Positions 1-10,726 of a stretch of DNA of 64,000 nt are shown here, one piece after another (within the stretch, counting starts at the first letter, position 1; each line of letters opens with the position of its first letter). A model generated the notes under the pieces. The model searched no databases. It was not told the DNA's origin and worked only from the letters and a program-made list of their open reading frames with translations. The stretch covers positions 682,001 through 746,000 of the forward strand of contig JACGCN010000014.1 in assembly GCA_014905825.1 (NCBI GenBank), in the 5' to 3' direction. The translations under genes and the position numbers were made by a program. The DNA comes from Lyophyllum atratum. Lineage: Eukaryota; Basidiomycota; Agaricomycetes; Agaricales; Lyophyllaceae.

Positions 1-3000
1 CGTAAAATCAAGTCCGGGTTCAACTCAGGCGCCATCTGCTCCAAGAGCTTGCGCTCCGATGCCAAATCCGGATTCGTCACAGAGTGAGCACTGAAATTCT
101 CGCCCAGGACCTGCAAAAAGTGGTTCCCAAGGAATGCTAGCGACCCAAACCATCAGACCATCCCAGCACAGCGAGGACACTACGGCACTTACGGTATCCC
201 GGACGATTAGCGAGGAGGACGAGCCGGAAATTAGGGTGCACGGCGATGTCTCCTTCGCGCTCTCGGGTGGGGCGTACACGTCGGCCGTCGGAGAGGGTCA
301 TCTCGCCCTGGCCGGCGAGGCTGCGGAAGATGGCGACGACGTGCTCGGGCGCTTTGTCGGCTTCGTCGATGATGATCATGCGACCGAAGTTTATGGCTCG
401 GAGGAGAGGGGAGTCGGTGTATCGGAGGACGCCGCCTTCTAGGGAGGTTGTGAACATGAGCTGGTTGACGGTGGTGTCGCGGTGTAGCTGGATGTACTCT
501 CTTGGTCGTCCCAGGAGCTGGAGATGATGTTAGGGAGGTCAAGCCAGGAAATGGTTTATACGGACCAGGCATAACCTGGATACCAATTAGCTCATGATTG
601 TAGGGTCTGTGGACAATAGACTCACCGATCGACAATTTTGTTCTTTCCAACACCCTGAAGTATGCTACGTCAGCACGCAATACTTGGGACACACCTGGAT
701 ACATACCTGATTTCCCAATAGCACGACATGTTCTCCTAGCAGCTCCAGGTCGATAGCCAAATCGCGCATCAAGCCAGTCTGCAGGCTGTTGTCATAGAAG
801 TGGTCCATATGAGGCACATACGAAGCCACCCCTTCCACGTCCTGAGAAGGATCGAACAGCGGTATCGATGTCTGGAGCACGCTTTCCCCCGTGGTATTCG
901 ACGCCGGGAATGTCAGAGCCTTTCCTTGCACGACTGGGTTCGCATTGTACTACACCAGATCATCAACACATCAACACAAAGGATTCTTGGCTGGGAAGGC
1001 CAACGTACCAAAGGTGTTTTCAGGTCGATATTCGCCTCCGCCAACAGCGTATCCAAGTTCATCCTCTCCATCGCCGGCAAAAACTCCGCAAGCAGCGAGC
1101 GACTAATGATCAAATTCAAGTCGTCCTCCCCCGGGAACAACGCCAAGCGTCTCGCAATCCTCACCAACGAGCGCGTGCCGAGCTTCCTATTCTTCAGAAC
1201 ATTATCCTCCGACATGCTCGCCCTGTACTTCTCCGCAAACGTAAGCAGAGTTTCGATGAGGTGGAGCGGGCAGCCCGTGGCAAGGAGGATACGCGTCTCT
1301 TCGGCGCGGTCCATGGGCTGGCTTGGGATTGGGAAGAACATGTTGGCGTGCTCGTCGGAGAGCCAGTCTTTGAGTGGCAGGGACTTGGAGGCGGTACTGA
1401 TGATTCGGAATGAAGGGTGGGCGACGGAGAGTTCGCCTGCTGCTAGCTGGTATTGACATGTGTGAGCGGTATTGGGGATGAGGAAGAAGACTGCATACGT
1501 ACCTCTTCTGAAGACGCTTCCGATACGATGCGCTTGTTTTCCCAGAGCTCTATTTCTCGGTCTTGGATGAACCGGGCTAGGGAGCCTGCCGTCGAGCCGA
1601 TGACGTCGAGTCCGGAAAGATGGAGCAAGTGTCCAGCCCATGCGCCTTCGATCAACGGACTGGAATGAACGAAAAGTAAAGATCGTGCCTGACTCGCGCA
1701 ACGTAATGATGCATATACCTTGGTTCCCAAGTCGTCGCCCCTCCATCTTGAATCTTCCGCCGCATAACCAGCTCCCTCCCGCCCAGCTCCTTGTACATAT
1801 GGACAACATCATGCTCATACCCAAGCACCTGCCCAAACACCCTCACAAGCGTCGACGTCGACGTCGACGCCGTCGAAGGCAGAGCAGGCGGGACCAACGA
1901 GATATCCCACCCCAACGCATGCGCCTGCACAAAGCACGTCAACAACCCCACAAACCTTTTCGTCGCGAAAAACTCGAGCTTCCCCTCGAACGGGAACGGC
2001 CGGAGGGGGTTGAGGCCTGCGGGGACGGTGACCACGACGGGGTGTTGGAGGGGGCCGAGGTGTTCGAACGTCACCTCGGCGGTGGTTGCGTCCCGTCGCT
2101 TGATCGCTGAGAGTCTGTATCCCAAGAGCCCAATCTCGTCCCCGGACGATGTGGACGGCGTCCCGAGTTCCCCGAGGCCCGCTTCATCCGTCTGGCGACT
2201 AAGCATCGCCCATGCCTGGAAGGACGCGTGGATTAGCCCCGGGTGGATGGTCAACACCAGCCTTGCCAGCTGGTGCGGCGTTAGACTTGCTGATCCTGGG
2301 AACATCGCCACGAGGCTGCTGAGCTTCGCCAGGGCAGTTTGTGGGAATGGCGGGAGGGAGGAGCGGGAGACGGCTTCCAGGGCGTGCCGCGACTCGCTGG
2401 CGAACTGGGTGGACAGGATGAGGTTGCGGAGGTGGGTGTAGAGGGGGCTGGTGGGTGGTGCGAGCTTGCGGAGGGCTGTTAGGGATGCGACGGGGTCGAC
2501 GAAGCGTGATTGGAAGCGGCTGCGGAAGGGCGGGTCGAGGGGGTAGCCGGGGTAGGGCGGGACGGGGGCGGCGATGGCGATGACGCGGAAGTTTTTGTGG
2601 GCGGGGAGGAAGTTGAGACTTGAGGTATTGGAGGCGGAGAGCTGGGCGTAGCGGTGCGGGTGGATGATGTGCGTTCCGTCGTCGAGGTTCCTGTATTCGT
2701 GTCATGATTAGGGTCTTGTGAAGCAGATGAACGGGCTCACATCTCGCGGTTCTCTAAGAGGTTGTTGAGGACCTGTAATTATATTGGCGAGGACGGAGTA
2801 GATTCGAAGAGAAGACATACTGGCATGATACCCCGTTCAGCCTTCTCGATCCCCTCCAAAATCAACAGGCGGCCATGCTTCACGGCACGAACTGCAGGAC
2901 TATCCACATACACCAAGTTCCCTCCCTCCCTAATTTCCCTTCCCTTGAGGCTAAATCAGCATCACAACATCCAATAGGACATCCTCCAGACACACCTGTT

Positions 3001-3395
3001 TCAGCTCTGTCTCTCCAACGTCCCGATGCAGAGCAATATACTCGTATTCCGCATTGATAACACTGTCATCAACATCGTCAGCAACATCAACACCACAGCA
3101 TCCAAGCTACGGACCTTGCGAAGGTCAGCGCCAGGCGTCGTGCGTACGGCCCTGGCTGAGACACGAGGAACACGTCTTGGCCAAGGAGATACTTCTGCAA
3201 CAGAAAATGCAGGTTATCGACGTTGACGGCGTCGTTGATGTCGAGCAGGTCGGCTGAGCGTGCCAGCCGCGATGGAGTTAACGCTGCGGGCACCTCGTAT
3301 GTGATTTCCCCCAGCTTAAGTGTCCCAATCGATGCTGGCGCGGGTGTCAATCCCTGGAGGAGATGGTTCAGCCGGCGGGTGGGCGTCCTCGACAT
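1..3395 (-). CDS. VWA8-like AAA+ ATPase (3' end outside window)
   Basis: Resembles von Willebrand factor A domain-containing protein 8, a mitochondrial dynein-like AAA+ ATPase in animals. I chose the ATG at 3395 because it sits in a CCACC context and opens MSRTPTRRLNHLLQG, followed by the family's N-terminal block (LLGQDVFLVSQPGP) near 3150-3200. Later exons carry REIREGG, a Walker-B-like LLILEGIEKAERGIMP (about 2820-2930) and PPYPGYPLDPPFRSRFQSRF (about 2500-2560). A second AAA module has LLGEHVVLLGNQGVGK (Walker A, split by an intron near 640-715) and MIIIDEADKAPEHVV (Walker B, about 340-390), followed by HPNFRLVLLANRPGYPFLG (about 140-235). Roughly the first 950 residues are present. The C-terminal VWA domain must lie beyond base 1. 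The family is known; mitochondrial location here is inferred. Confidence 0.88.
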
Positions 3396-4355
3396 GGTGG
3401 GAGCAGTTCGAGGACTCGGCTGAGTGGTTTTTTGAAAGAAGCAGGTGCCGCTAATGCTTCTTCTGCTGCTGCAGGACCGGAATATGCAATGAATACGAGC
3501 TGGTAAAGGAGCACCGAGAATATACGGGCATAGGTTGGTCAATAACATGCATTTTGAAGTCCTCCCGGCAACATCGTAACCGGTTACCCTGTGCTGAGTG
3601 ACCACTGACCCTGCGAGCATTTCTGCAGATCATGAACCTCTGGCATGCCTTACGAGCAAGGTGAACAGGTGTATGTAACTGTCGTAGTTATGCCAGAGTA
3701 CATACATAATGCACCTTGCTCGTACGTAAAGGCAGTATTTGTGCGTCTACAACTCTACGATCGAACCTCCACAACTGACCGACGTTGTAACGCTCGGTCT
3801 GGTATCCCCCATCTTCGACAGCCACGCAAGATTCAACAAAGAGATCCATCAAGCTCCTACTGCCATTTGTGCGCATATGCATATGACTAGTATATGCCTT
3901 TCCCCATCCTCCCTCCGACGTGCACACAATGTCCAACAACCATCTCGGATATTTCATTGCCCTCTACACCGACTCAATCCGCCCTGCATGTTATTTCTTT
4001 CATGGCGAGACCGTGTAAAAGACTGCGAGGATATCGCGTATGTCAGGCAGTGCTATGCATCTCTAGATCTGTAATGCACCGCTGATGAATTGACGCGTCT
4101 TGGATCTTACCGTGTTCAGTCTTTGATCATAGGCTTCCTAGATCTCACATTCTGGTTATCTATCTGATGTCGAACCCCTGATATTTTTATCCCGTCCATC
4201 CGTCCGCCCCAACGTCCCGCCCCGCGGCCCGCCTCAGCTACCCCATGACCTACGCGTCTTCCATCATGCCTCAACTGCCGCTGATGCTCCGAGTCGTGGA
4301 TATGCATATAAGCACTGGGTGGCAACGCTTCCCGTGCATTATAACATTGAGAACC
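3396..4355. promoter_or_regulatory. Divergent intergenic region between VWA8-like and GH28 genes
   Basis: About 960 bp separate two divergently transcribed genes, so both promoters must lie here. I see no credible coding exon: the open stretches are short, lack splice-supported continuation and match no family. The only clear element is a TATA box near 4307. Confidence 0.6.
4307..4312 (+). promoter_or_regulatory. TATA box of the GH28 gene
   Basis: TATAAG lies 44 bp before the ATG at 4356. It supports that ATG over the in-frame upstream ATG at 4245, which would precede the TATA box and add 37 residues ahead of the signal peptide. Confidence 0.55.
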
Positions 4356-6484
4356 ATGCTTGCCTTGGCGTGGTTATTCGTTCACTTCGCGTTCTTCGTT
4401 TCTTTCTCGCAGATTGTAGCCAAGACATGTTCGCTGTCGCCACTTGGGCAGGGTAAAGATGACACGGACCAGGTGAGGTTCCCAGAACGCGACGTTCATG
4501 AAGGTCGTCTCATAAATACCTGTAATCTTTAGGTGGAACAAGCAATCGCGACATGCGGGCGTTTCGGCAGGACTGTTTTTGAGTCTGGGACCTACAACAT
4601 TACGAGGTGCGTATTTCGCATTGCCCCTCTGTCGTGTCTAATGGCATTCATAGGAAGATGACCTGGAACCTGACCTCCGCGACGGTCGACCTCAAAGGTT
4701 ACCTCAGTGTACGCCTCCATGGTGATCATGACCTATACGACCGCTCATATACGTTCACGCAGTTTAAACCAGACATCCAATACTGGCTCAACGCAACCAA
4801 CACCTACCGAGTTGTCTTCATCCAAGTAGGCCTTCTTCAACCACGTCTCTCTCCGGCTAACACGGCTATGACCGCAGAACCAAGCATCCTGGTTCGTCGT
4901 AACCGGCAGCGACTTCGTCATCGACGCACACAATACCGGCGGCATCCAAGGGAACGGCCAGGTGCGATTCACCCCTTCTCGCGACACCGGTACCACACAC
5001 TGACTCCCCGCGATCAATTCGCAGCCCTGGTGGTCATACTTCCAAACTCATGCAAGGGCAGACGGCGATGGACGACCCATCTCGCTCACGCTGTGGAAGG
5101 CCACGCGAGGGGTGATCAGGAACTTCCGCGTCGTGTCCCCTCCGTTCTGGGCGAACATCGCGGCGGAGTCTTCGGATATTCTTTATGAGGGGATGTATGT
5201 CAACGCCTCGAACGCGGATCCGCTGTATATCGGTAAAAAGTGAGTTTTTGGTATGCCCTGGGTCCTTGGTTCTGGGACTGGTGCCTAACGGATCGTGGTT
5301 TAGTGCTGTTCCGAACACTGATGGTGAGCGGGCGATACCAATCTTTTATGGTTCTCCGGGAAGATTGAAGTTGAGTTCAGGTATAAATACGTTTCGGAGC
5401 GATAAGATTTCTATGCTTAACTGGGACATAACCTGCGGGGACGATTGTCTGGCGATCAAAGGGGTAGGTTATCTCAGGAGTCTGTCGGCCATATATCCAT
5501 GCTGACGTCTCCTCTGACATAGAATTCCTCGAACATCTTGGCCAGGAATATCACATGTCGTGGAGGAAATGGTATAGCCTTTGGCTCCCTCGGCCAGTAC
5601 GCCAACATGGTGAGCTGTCTCGTCATCTTGACCTGGATTCGCCTGATTGATCCGTCCCAGAGTGATATTGTAACCAACGTCCGCCTCGAGAACCTCCTTG
5701 TAAGTGATGCTTTTCGCCCTCGCTGGTCATCATGCCGATAACTATCCGCCCTAGATCACTCGTATCGACCCGAATGTCCAACCTAACATGGCGAATGGGG
5801 TCGGCCGCTCTCCCTCCCTCTTCCGTTATATCCATTAACAAAGCGTGATCCAGGTCTATTTCAAAACCTGGACCGGTTCCGTAAATGGTGTCCCGCCCAC
5901 AGGTGGCGGTGGTGGATCTGGTGAGCAGCTACAGTCTGATTCTACCCTCGATGGACCTGGCTTGACATCTGTTCAGGATCCGTGAATAACGTGGTCGTCA
6001 AGGGCGTCCACCTTGACCGTGTTAACGCACCGCTGCATGTCTATCAGACGAATAGCGGCCACTCGTCAGTCGTCCAAAACATGACAGGTGTAACGGACCG
6101 CGCTGATGCCTGTTTCTGCACCCAGTGGCGATGCGGGCTCCACGCTCAAATTTAGCAATCTCGAGTTCTCCGGCTGGACTGGCACGGCCTTGACCAATAA
6201 AAGTATGAAGTATCGTCGATCGGGTTGTACATCAACTGTAACTGACGGCGCGTGGTCTTTGTAGTTGTCGACATTGAATGCAGTCCTGCGGTTGGGTGTA
6301 GTGGAGTGTCATTCGATGGATTCAACGTTACTGGGCCTGTTGGGCAGGCCCCGAGGTACATTTGTCAAAATGTACAAGGGCTGTCTGGATTATCAGGTGA
6401 GGGTCCCTATAATATCCTTGCTTTATTATTAGGGACTGACGACGCATGATCGTAGCGCCGTGTAACGCGACTGGGCAAATGTAG
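4356..6484 (+). CDS. Secreted glycoside hydrolase family 28 (exo-polygalacturonase-like)
   Basis: Predicted secreted pectinase of the right-handed beta-helix fold that would hydrolyse galacturonan backbones outside the cell. The N-terminus MLALAWLFVHFAFFVSFSQ is a signal peptide. GH28 landmarks follow in order: PFWANIAAESSDILYEGMYV, the NTD motif (AVPNTDGINTF, exon junction near 5300-5390), the DD pair (ITCGDDCLAIKG, about 5425-5465), then GGNGIAFGSLGQYANM (about 5560-5610) and NGVYFKTWTGSVNG. The histidine of the usual GHG motif is Asn, and the RIK position reads YFK, as I recall for a basidiomycete exo-acting subgroup. Potential N-glycosylation sites (NIT, NLT, NAT) are frequent. About ten short introns interrupt the gene. 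It ends CNATGQM-TAG at 6484. The family is confident; exact substrate and mode are inferred. Confidence 0.87.
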
Positions 6485-7009
6485 CACTTCTTCGATCCCG
6501 TCGGTATGAATAGATTGATTTCGCTTCCAAGCCTACCCAAGGCTGATCCTGATATGTTCTGTACGGAGTAACGTGGTAATGATAGACTGCTGCTCTTGCT
6601 ATCAATCAAGCCGAACTGTTCGACATCGCCGGCCGTGGCAACTTGACAAGGCAACCATGGCCCATGCCCAGCGAGTCCAGGCAAAACGAGGCCTGGGGCG
6701 AGACTTCATGAGAAGCCACAAGACTGCGGTGTTGCAAGCCTGATATATGTATAACTTGAAGCCTGAGCGTGTAGACATTTGAACAATGCTATGGAAACAT
6801 GAATGAAGATCAGTTGGTGGTAACACCCGATGGGTCGGCCGGCTGTCACCTTATCACATCAGGGGGACCCAGCACAGCGTTTCATTGTTTCCCTTCCCCT
6901 TTCCTTTCCTTTTGATCTTTTCTCTCTCTCTACACCATTCCGACCTGCTGGCCGGTCCCTCTGCATTCCTTTCACTTTCTTTACCCTCGCTGTGCAGAGC
7001 GCTCATTTA
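6485..7009. promoter_or_regulatory. Intergenic region upstream of noxA with pyrimidine tract
   Basis: No gene is seen here. Bases 6886-6936 form a dense C/T tract on the plus strand (CTTTCCTTTTC-like, ending in CTCTCTCTC), a common promoter or 5'UTR element of well-expressed fungal genes. It lies about 75-125 bp before the noxA ATG. Confidence 0.5.
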
Positions 7010-9126
7010 ATGCCTTTGAAACGTTCGTCTGGCCTCGATTTCTCCGACGGCAGGGGGTCTGCTCTGGATCAGCACCCCGATGTGGCCAATAACTATGCTG
7101 GGCGCTCCGAGCCTGGACATCTGCAGCGGAACAAGACCGAGAGGAGGAGGCTGCAGGGCCTGCAACGTTCGAACACGAACTCCTCAGTTAGGACGGCCCC
7201 CGTGAAGCCGACGAATTGGCGCCATCGGTTCGACTTGTGGATGATCAATGAGGGAGGGAGGCAGTTGTTCTTTGGTGTCTGGATATTCCTGCATCTGCTG
7301 GTCGCTATCTTTGGGTTCATCCATTACCAGCTGAAGGACAACTCGGTCGATGCGCGCGCGAAGTTCGGCGTCACCTTCCGTACGTTGCCATGCACCATTC
7401 ATACCAAGCTATATATACCGTTTCTGACAAGGATATACCACCAGCTATCGCGCGTACGGCTGCACTCGTCCTCCACGTCGATGTCATCTTCATCCTTCTC
7501 CCCGTGTGCCGCAACTTCGTCTCCATGCTGCGGCGCACCGCGCTCAACGAAATCATCCCCTTCGACAAGAACATCACCTTCCACAAGGCCACCGCATGGT
7601 CCATCGTCGCCGGGACCGTCGTGCACATCGTAGCGCACATGGTCAACTTTGCGAAGCTCGCCATGCTCGACCCCGACGCTAAGACCACCGGCCAGAAGGT
7701 CGTGGCGTTCCTCGGGGCGAACTTCCTGACGGGCCCGGGCGCGACGGGGTGGATCATGACGGCTGCGCTGGGGACGATGGTGTTCTTCGCGATGGAGAAG
7801 AGGCGTCGGGCGCATTTTGAGTGGTTCTGGTATTCGCACCACCTGTTCATCGTGTTCTTCATCGCGTGGCAGCTCCACGGCATGTTCTGCATGATCAAGC
7901 CCGATAGGCCCCCGTTCTGCTCACCCAACACTATTGGAGTCTTCTGGGTGAGTCGCACCACGATTTATATGATATGCTTTTTGTCTGATGTGCCCTCTAG
8001 CGCTATTGGCTGGTTGGTGGTGTCATATGGATCTTCGAACGCATCCTCCGTGAAGTCCGCTCGCGTCATATCACGTACATCTCCAAGGTCATCCAGCATC
8101 CCTCCAACGTCATGGAACTGCAAATCAAGAAGGAGAAGACAACCACCCGCGCAGGGCAATACATCTTCCTCTCCTGCCCCGAGGTCTCCTACTTCCAGTG
8201 GCACCCGTTCACTCTGACCAGCGCCCCAGAAGAAGACTACATCTCTGTCCACATCCGCGTCGTCGGAGACTTCACCAAGGCACTTGCCAAGTCTGTAGGG
8301 TGCGATTTCGACACGAAGGAGAGGGGCAAGGGTGATGCGCCCGCAGGCGGAAAGGTCGTCGGGACGGTCGCGAACCCGCCTATTAACCGCACGCTCCCCC
8401 GTGTGATGGTGGATGGTCCGTTTGGCAGTGCTAGCGAGGACTTTTTGAAGTACGAGACGATCCTGCTCGTTGGTGCCGGTATCGGTGTCACCCCATTCGC
8501 TTCGTGAGTGTTGAGCCATCTTTTGGGAAGGACCTAACCAATACCTCGCATCCTAGAATCCTCAAGTCCATTTGGTACCGCATGAACAACTTCAACCAGT
8601 CCAAGCCCACCCGTCTCTCCAAGGTCCATCTCACACACTCCCCTTCCTCTCTATCTAAAAAACTGACCCCCCCCCCTCCGCAGGTCTACTTCACATGGGT
8701 CATCCGCGACTTCGGCACCGCCGAATGGTTCCACTCCCTCCTGCACGCGATCGAGGAGCAGGACACGCAGAACCGCATCGAGATCAACATCTACCTCACC
8801 GCCAAGATCAAGGAGGACGACATGAACAACATCATCGTGCAGGACGTCGGGGCCGAGAAGGACGCCATCACGAGTCTGCGCGCGCCCACGCACTTTGGCA
8901 GGCCGAATTGGGACCGCGTGTTTAGCTCTATTGGGGAGAAGCACCCTGAGACGGACGTGGGGGTGTTTTTTTGTGGTCCGACGGTGCTGTCGAAGCAGTT
9001 GCATCAGATGTCGAATAAGTACTCGAGGCCGAATGGGACTCGATTCTTCTTTGGAAAAGGTGTGCCTCCCGACCGTTTGACTATGGAATCGTTGTTGACC
9101 AGGAGCTTTCCACAGAGAACTTCTAG
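7010..9126 (+). CDS. noxA: NADPH oxidase NoxA (Nox1-type, gp91phox-like)
   Basis: Membrane flavocytochrome that passes electrons from cytosolic NADPH via FAD and two hemes to oxygen, making superoxide used in hyphal differentiation and fruiting signalling. The ferric-reductase core starts at MINEGGRQLFFGVWIFLHLLVA. Heme-ligand histidines lie in FHKATAW/VVHIVAHMV and EWFWYSHHLFIVFF/WQLHG. The FAD site is HPFTLTSAPEEDY (about 8200-8240). NADPH-binding parts are LLVGAGIGVTPFAS (about 8465-8507) and VGVFFCGPTVLSKQL. The C-terminus ends GKENF, as in other Nox proteins; the last intron ends at CCACAG just before AGAACTTCTAG. The start at 7010 gives a basic N-terminal extension of about 70 residues before the core, longer than typical NoxA. 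No EF hands are present, separating it from NoxC. Confidence 0.95.
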
Positions 9127-9594
9127 ACTGTATTAGCAGGGGGGAGAATGTATGTAATGCGTGCTTTGGGTGGAATGATTTTATGTACGGGTACTAGTGT
9201 TTTTGGAAAATTTGCGACTCTTTGACATCGAGATTTTGGTCTGGGCTGCCCCTCAATTACTGATGATACATATGTATACCCAGACTTTCGGTGCAGAAGC
9301 AAATACTTCTTTCTTGGACATGTCTGGCGTCTGCGAAAACTTCAAAAAATGCATCGTCATGGCAAGGGGTTGACTTGAAGGGGGAGGACCACGCCGTTAA
9401 GATCGACTCACTACCGATGCAACGGTCCTGATGCTACTGGATGTCGAAGCCTGTATGGCACGAAGTTCTCTGAAAACCGCCACGCTTCCGCTTTGTACTT
9501 CGTTTACATTGCACGCTTGACTCAGTCCTAGTCAGGGGACGCATTTCGCATTTCGCATTTCGCATTGCGTAGTGCTCCGGCGACTCGGTCGAAA
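9127..9594. other. Intergenic region with a 7-bp tandem repeat
   Basis: No gene is seen. Bases 9542-9566 hold three and a half copies of CATTTCG. The stretch is the likely 3' region of noxA and the outer edge of the inverted-duplication arm. Confidence 0.5.
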
Positions 9595-10726
9595 TGATAA
9601 AAACTCCATGTCATTGAAAGAATACCGCGATATGATTCTAAGGAGAATGTAACTACCTTAACCAACCGATACATACTGAAAGATGACAAGCAGAAAAAAA
9701 CAGGAGAAGAACCACACAACAACAGAAGCGTCCACCCAGCCAGCACCCGTCGGCACCGGAAAGAACAGCCGCCCCATGAAGCTTGATAAAGTCCAGCTTG
9801 AGAGATCCAAACGCCTTGAAAGTCCAGAGAGGAAGATCCGACATCTCCACAGCTGCTCATCGGCACCACGAAGAGTCCCCTAATCCTTCCCAGATTCCTC
9901 GACAACCCGGCCTCGAGAATAGAATAAACAGAAATTTCCTCGGCGCCCTGTTTGGAGCGAGATGAAAACCCGGACCCGTATAGTCTGGTAGTGACGCCGA
10001 TTTCCAGCCAGGCCGAGAAATAAGCAGAGCCGGTGGATATCGGAGATAATCGAGATAGATTTGCAGAAAGATTGAACTCGGAGCCGAAGCAGACGAAGTG
10101 GACGGCACCAGATGTAAGCCGTCCACGGAAACCGAGATTCATGAGTGATCGTTGCAGTCGACGTTGAAGGCTTGAAGACGCAGAATCTTGGCCCCCGCCC
10201 ATTCGCAGATGATAGATCCTGCGGCTCGAGCAGAAGACAGGCGAGAAACTTGAAACCTTGGAGGATCCGCTTGCGTAGAGTTTTACTGGTATTGCCTGAT
10301 CCTGATGGTGGAGCTCTTGATCGGAAGGGTCAGACAAAGGAAAGAACTCGGATGTCCGTAATCCGGCCTTGAAAATCAGAGGCCTTCGAAGCCGGAGGTA
10401 GAAACGGCTGGCAAGCATAGACGCAGATCACATGGATCTGCGAGGTACCTTGACAACTGATTCCTAGCGAATGACGTCAGAGGAGCATCAAAGGAGGAGG
10501 TACCATTGACGTACAGACGGTTCCCAGATTCAGCCCATCGCTGTAGAAAGAATGTGAACTGCGAGGAAGAAACGGCCCGTAGGCATTGAGCAGACGGATC
10601 CTGGTAGACCTTGATAAGATGAAACGTGAAGTATGGAGTGGTTGATCGTCCTAAAACGACATAATGAGTACGCGGATCACTGCTCGTGGTGTGGTGGACG
10701 TACCGAAGACATCTCATCCCCTACAG
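9595..10726 (-). other. Duplicated region downstream of the membrane-protein gene, coding status unclear
   Basis: Read on the minus strand, this stretch follows the stop codon at 10727 and is alignable with 29153-30535. It contains long open stretches (the longest 10418 to 9528), but the frames differ between the two copies and short indels shift them, so a conserved protein is not supported. Splice-like signals are shared: a pyrimidine-rich ...TTTTAG before GACGATCAACC, and a GTACGT...CTAG interval near 10450-10505 matching 29381-29434. It may be a long 3'UTR, a decayed second gene or noncoding RNA. A small part resembling SRNLGRIRGLF...CGDVGSSSLDFQG is alike in both copies. Confidence 0.4.

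Noticed and set aside
1846..1875. Tandem GTCGAC hexamers.
   Set aside because: They lie in the VWA8-like coding exon and encode a Ser/Thr run (TASTSTST); simple coding repeat rather than a regulatory site.
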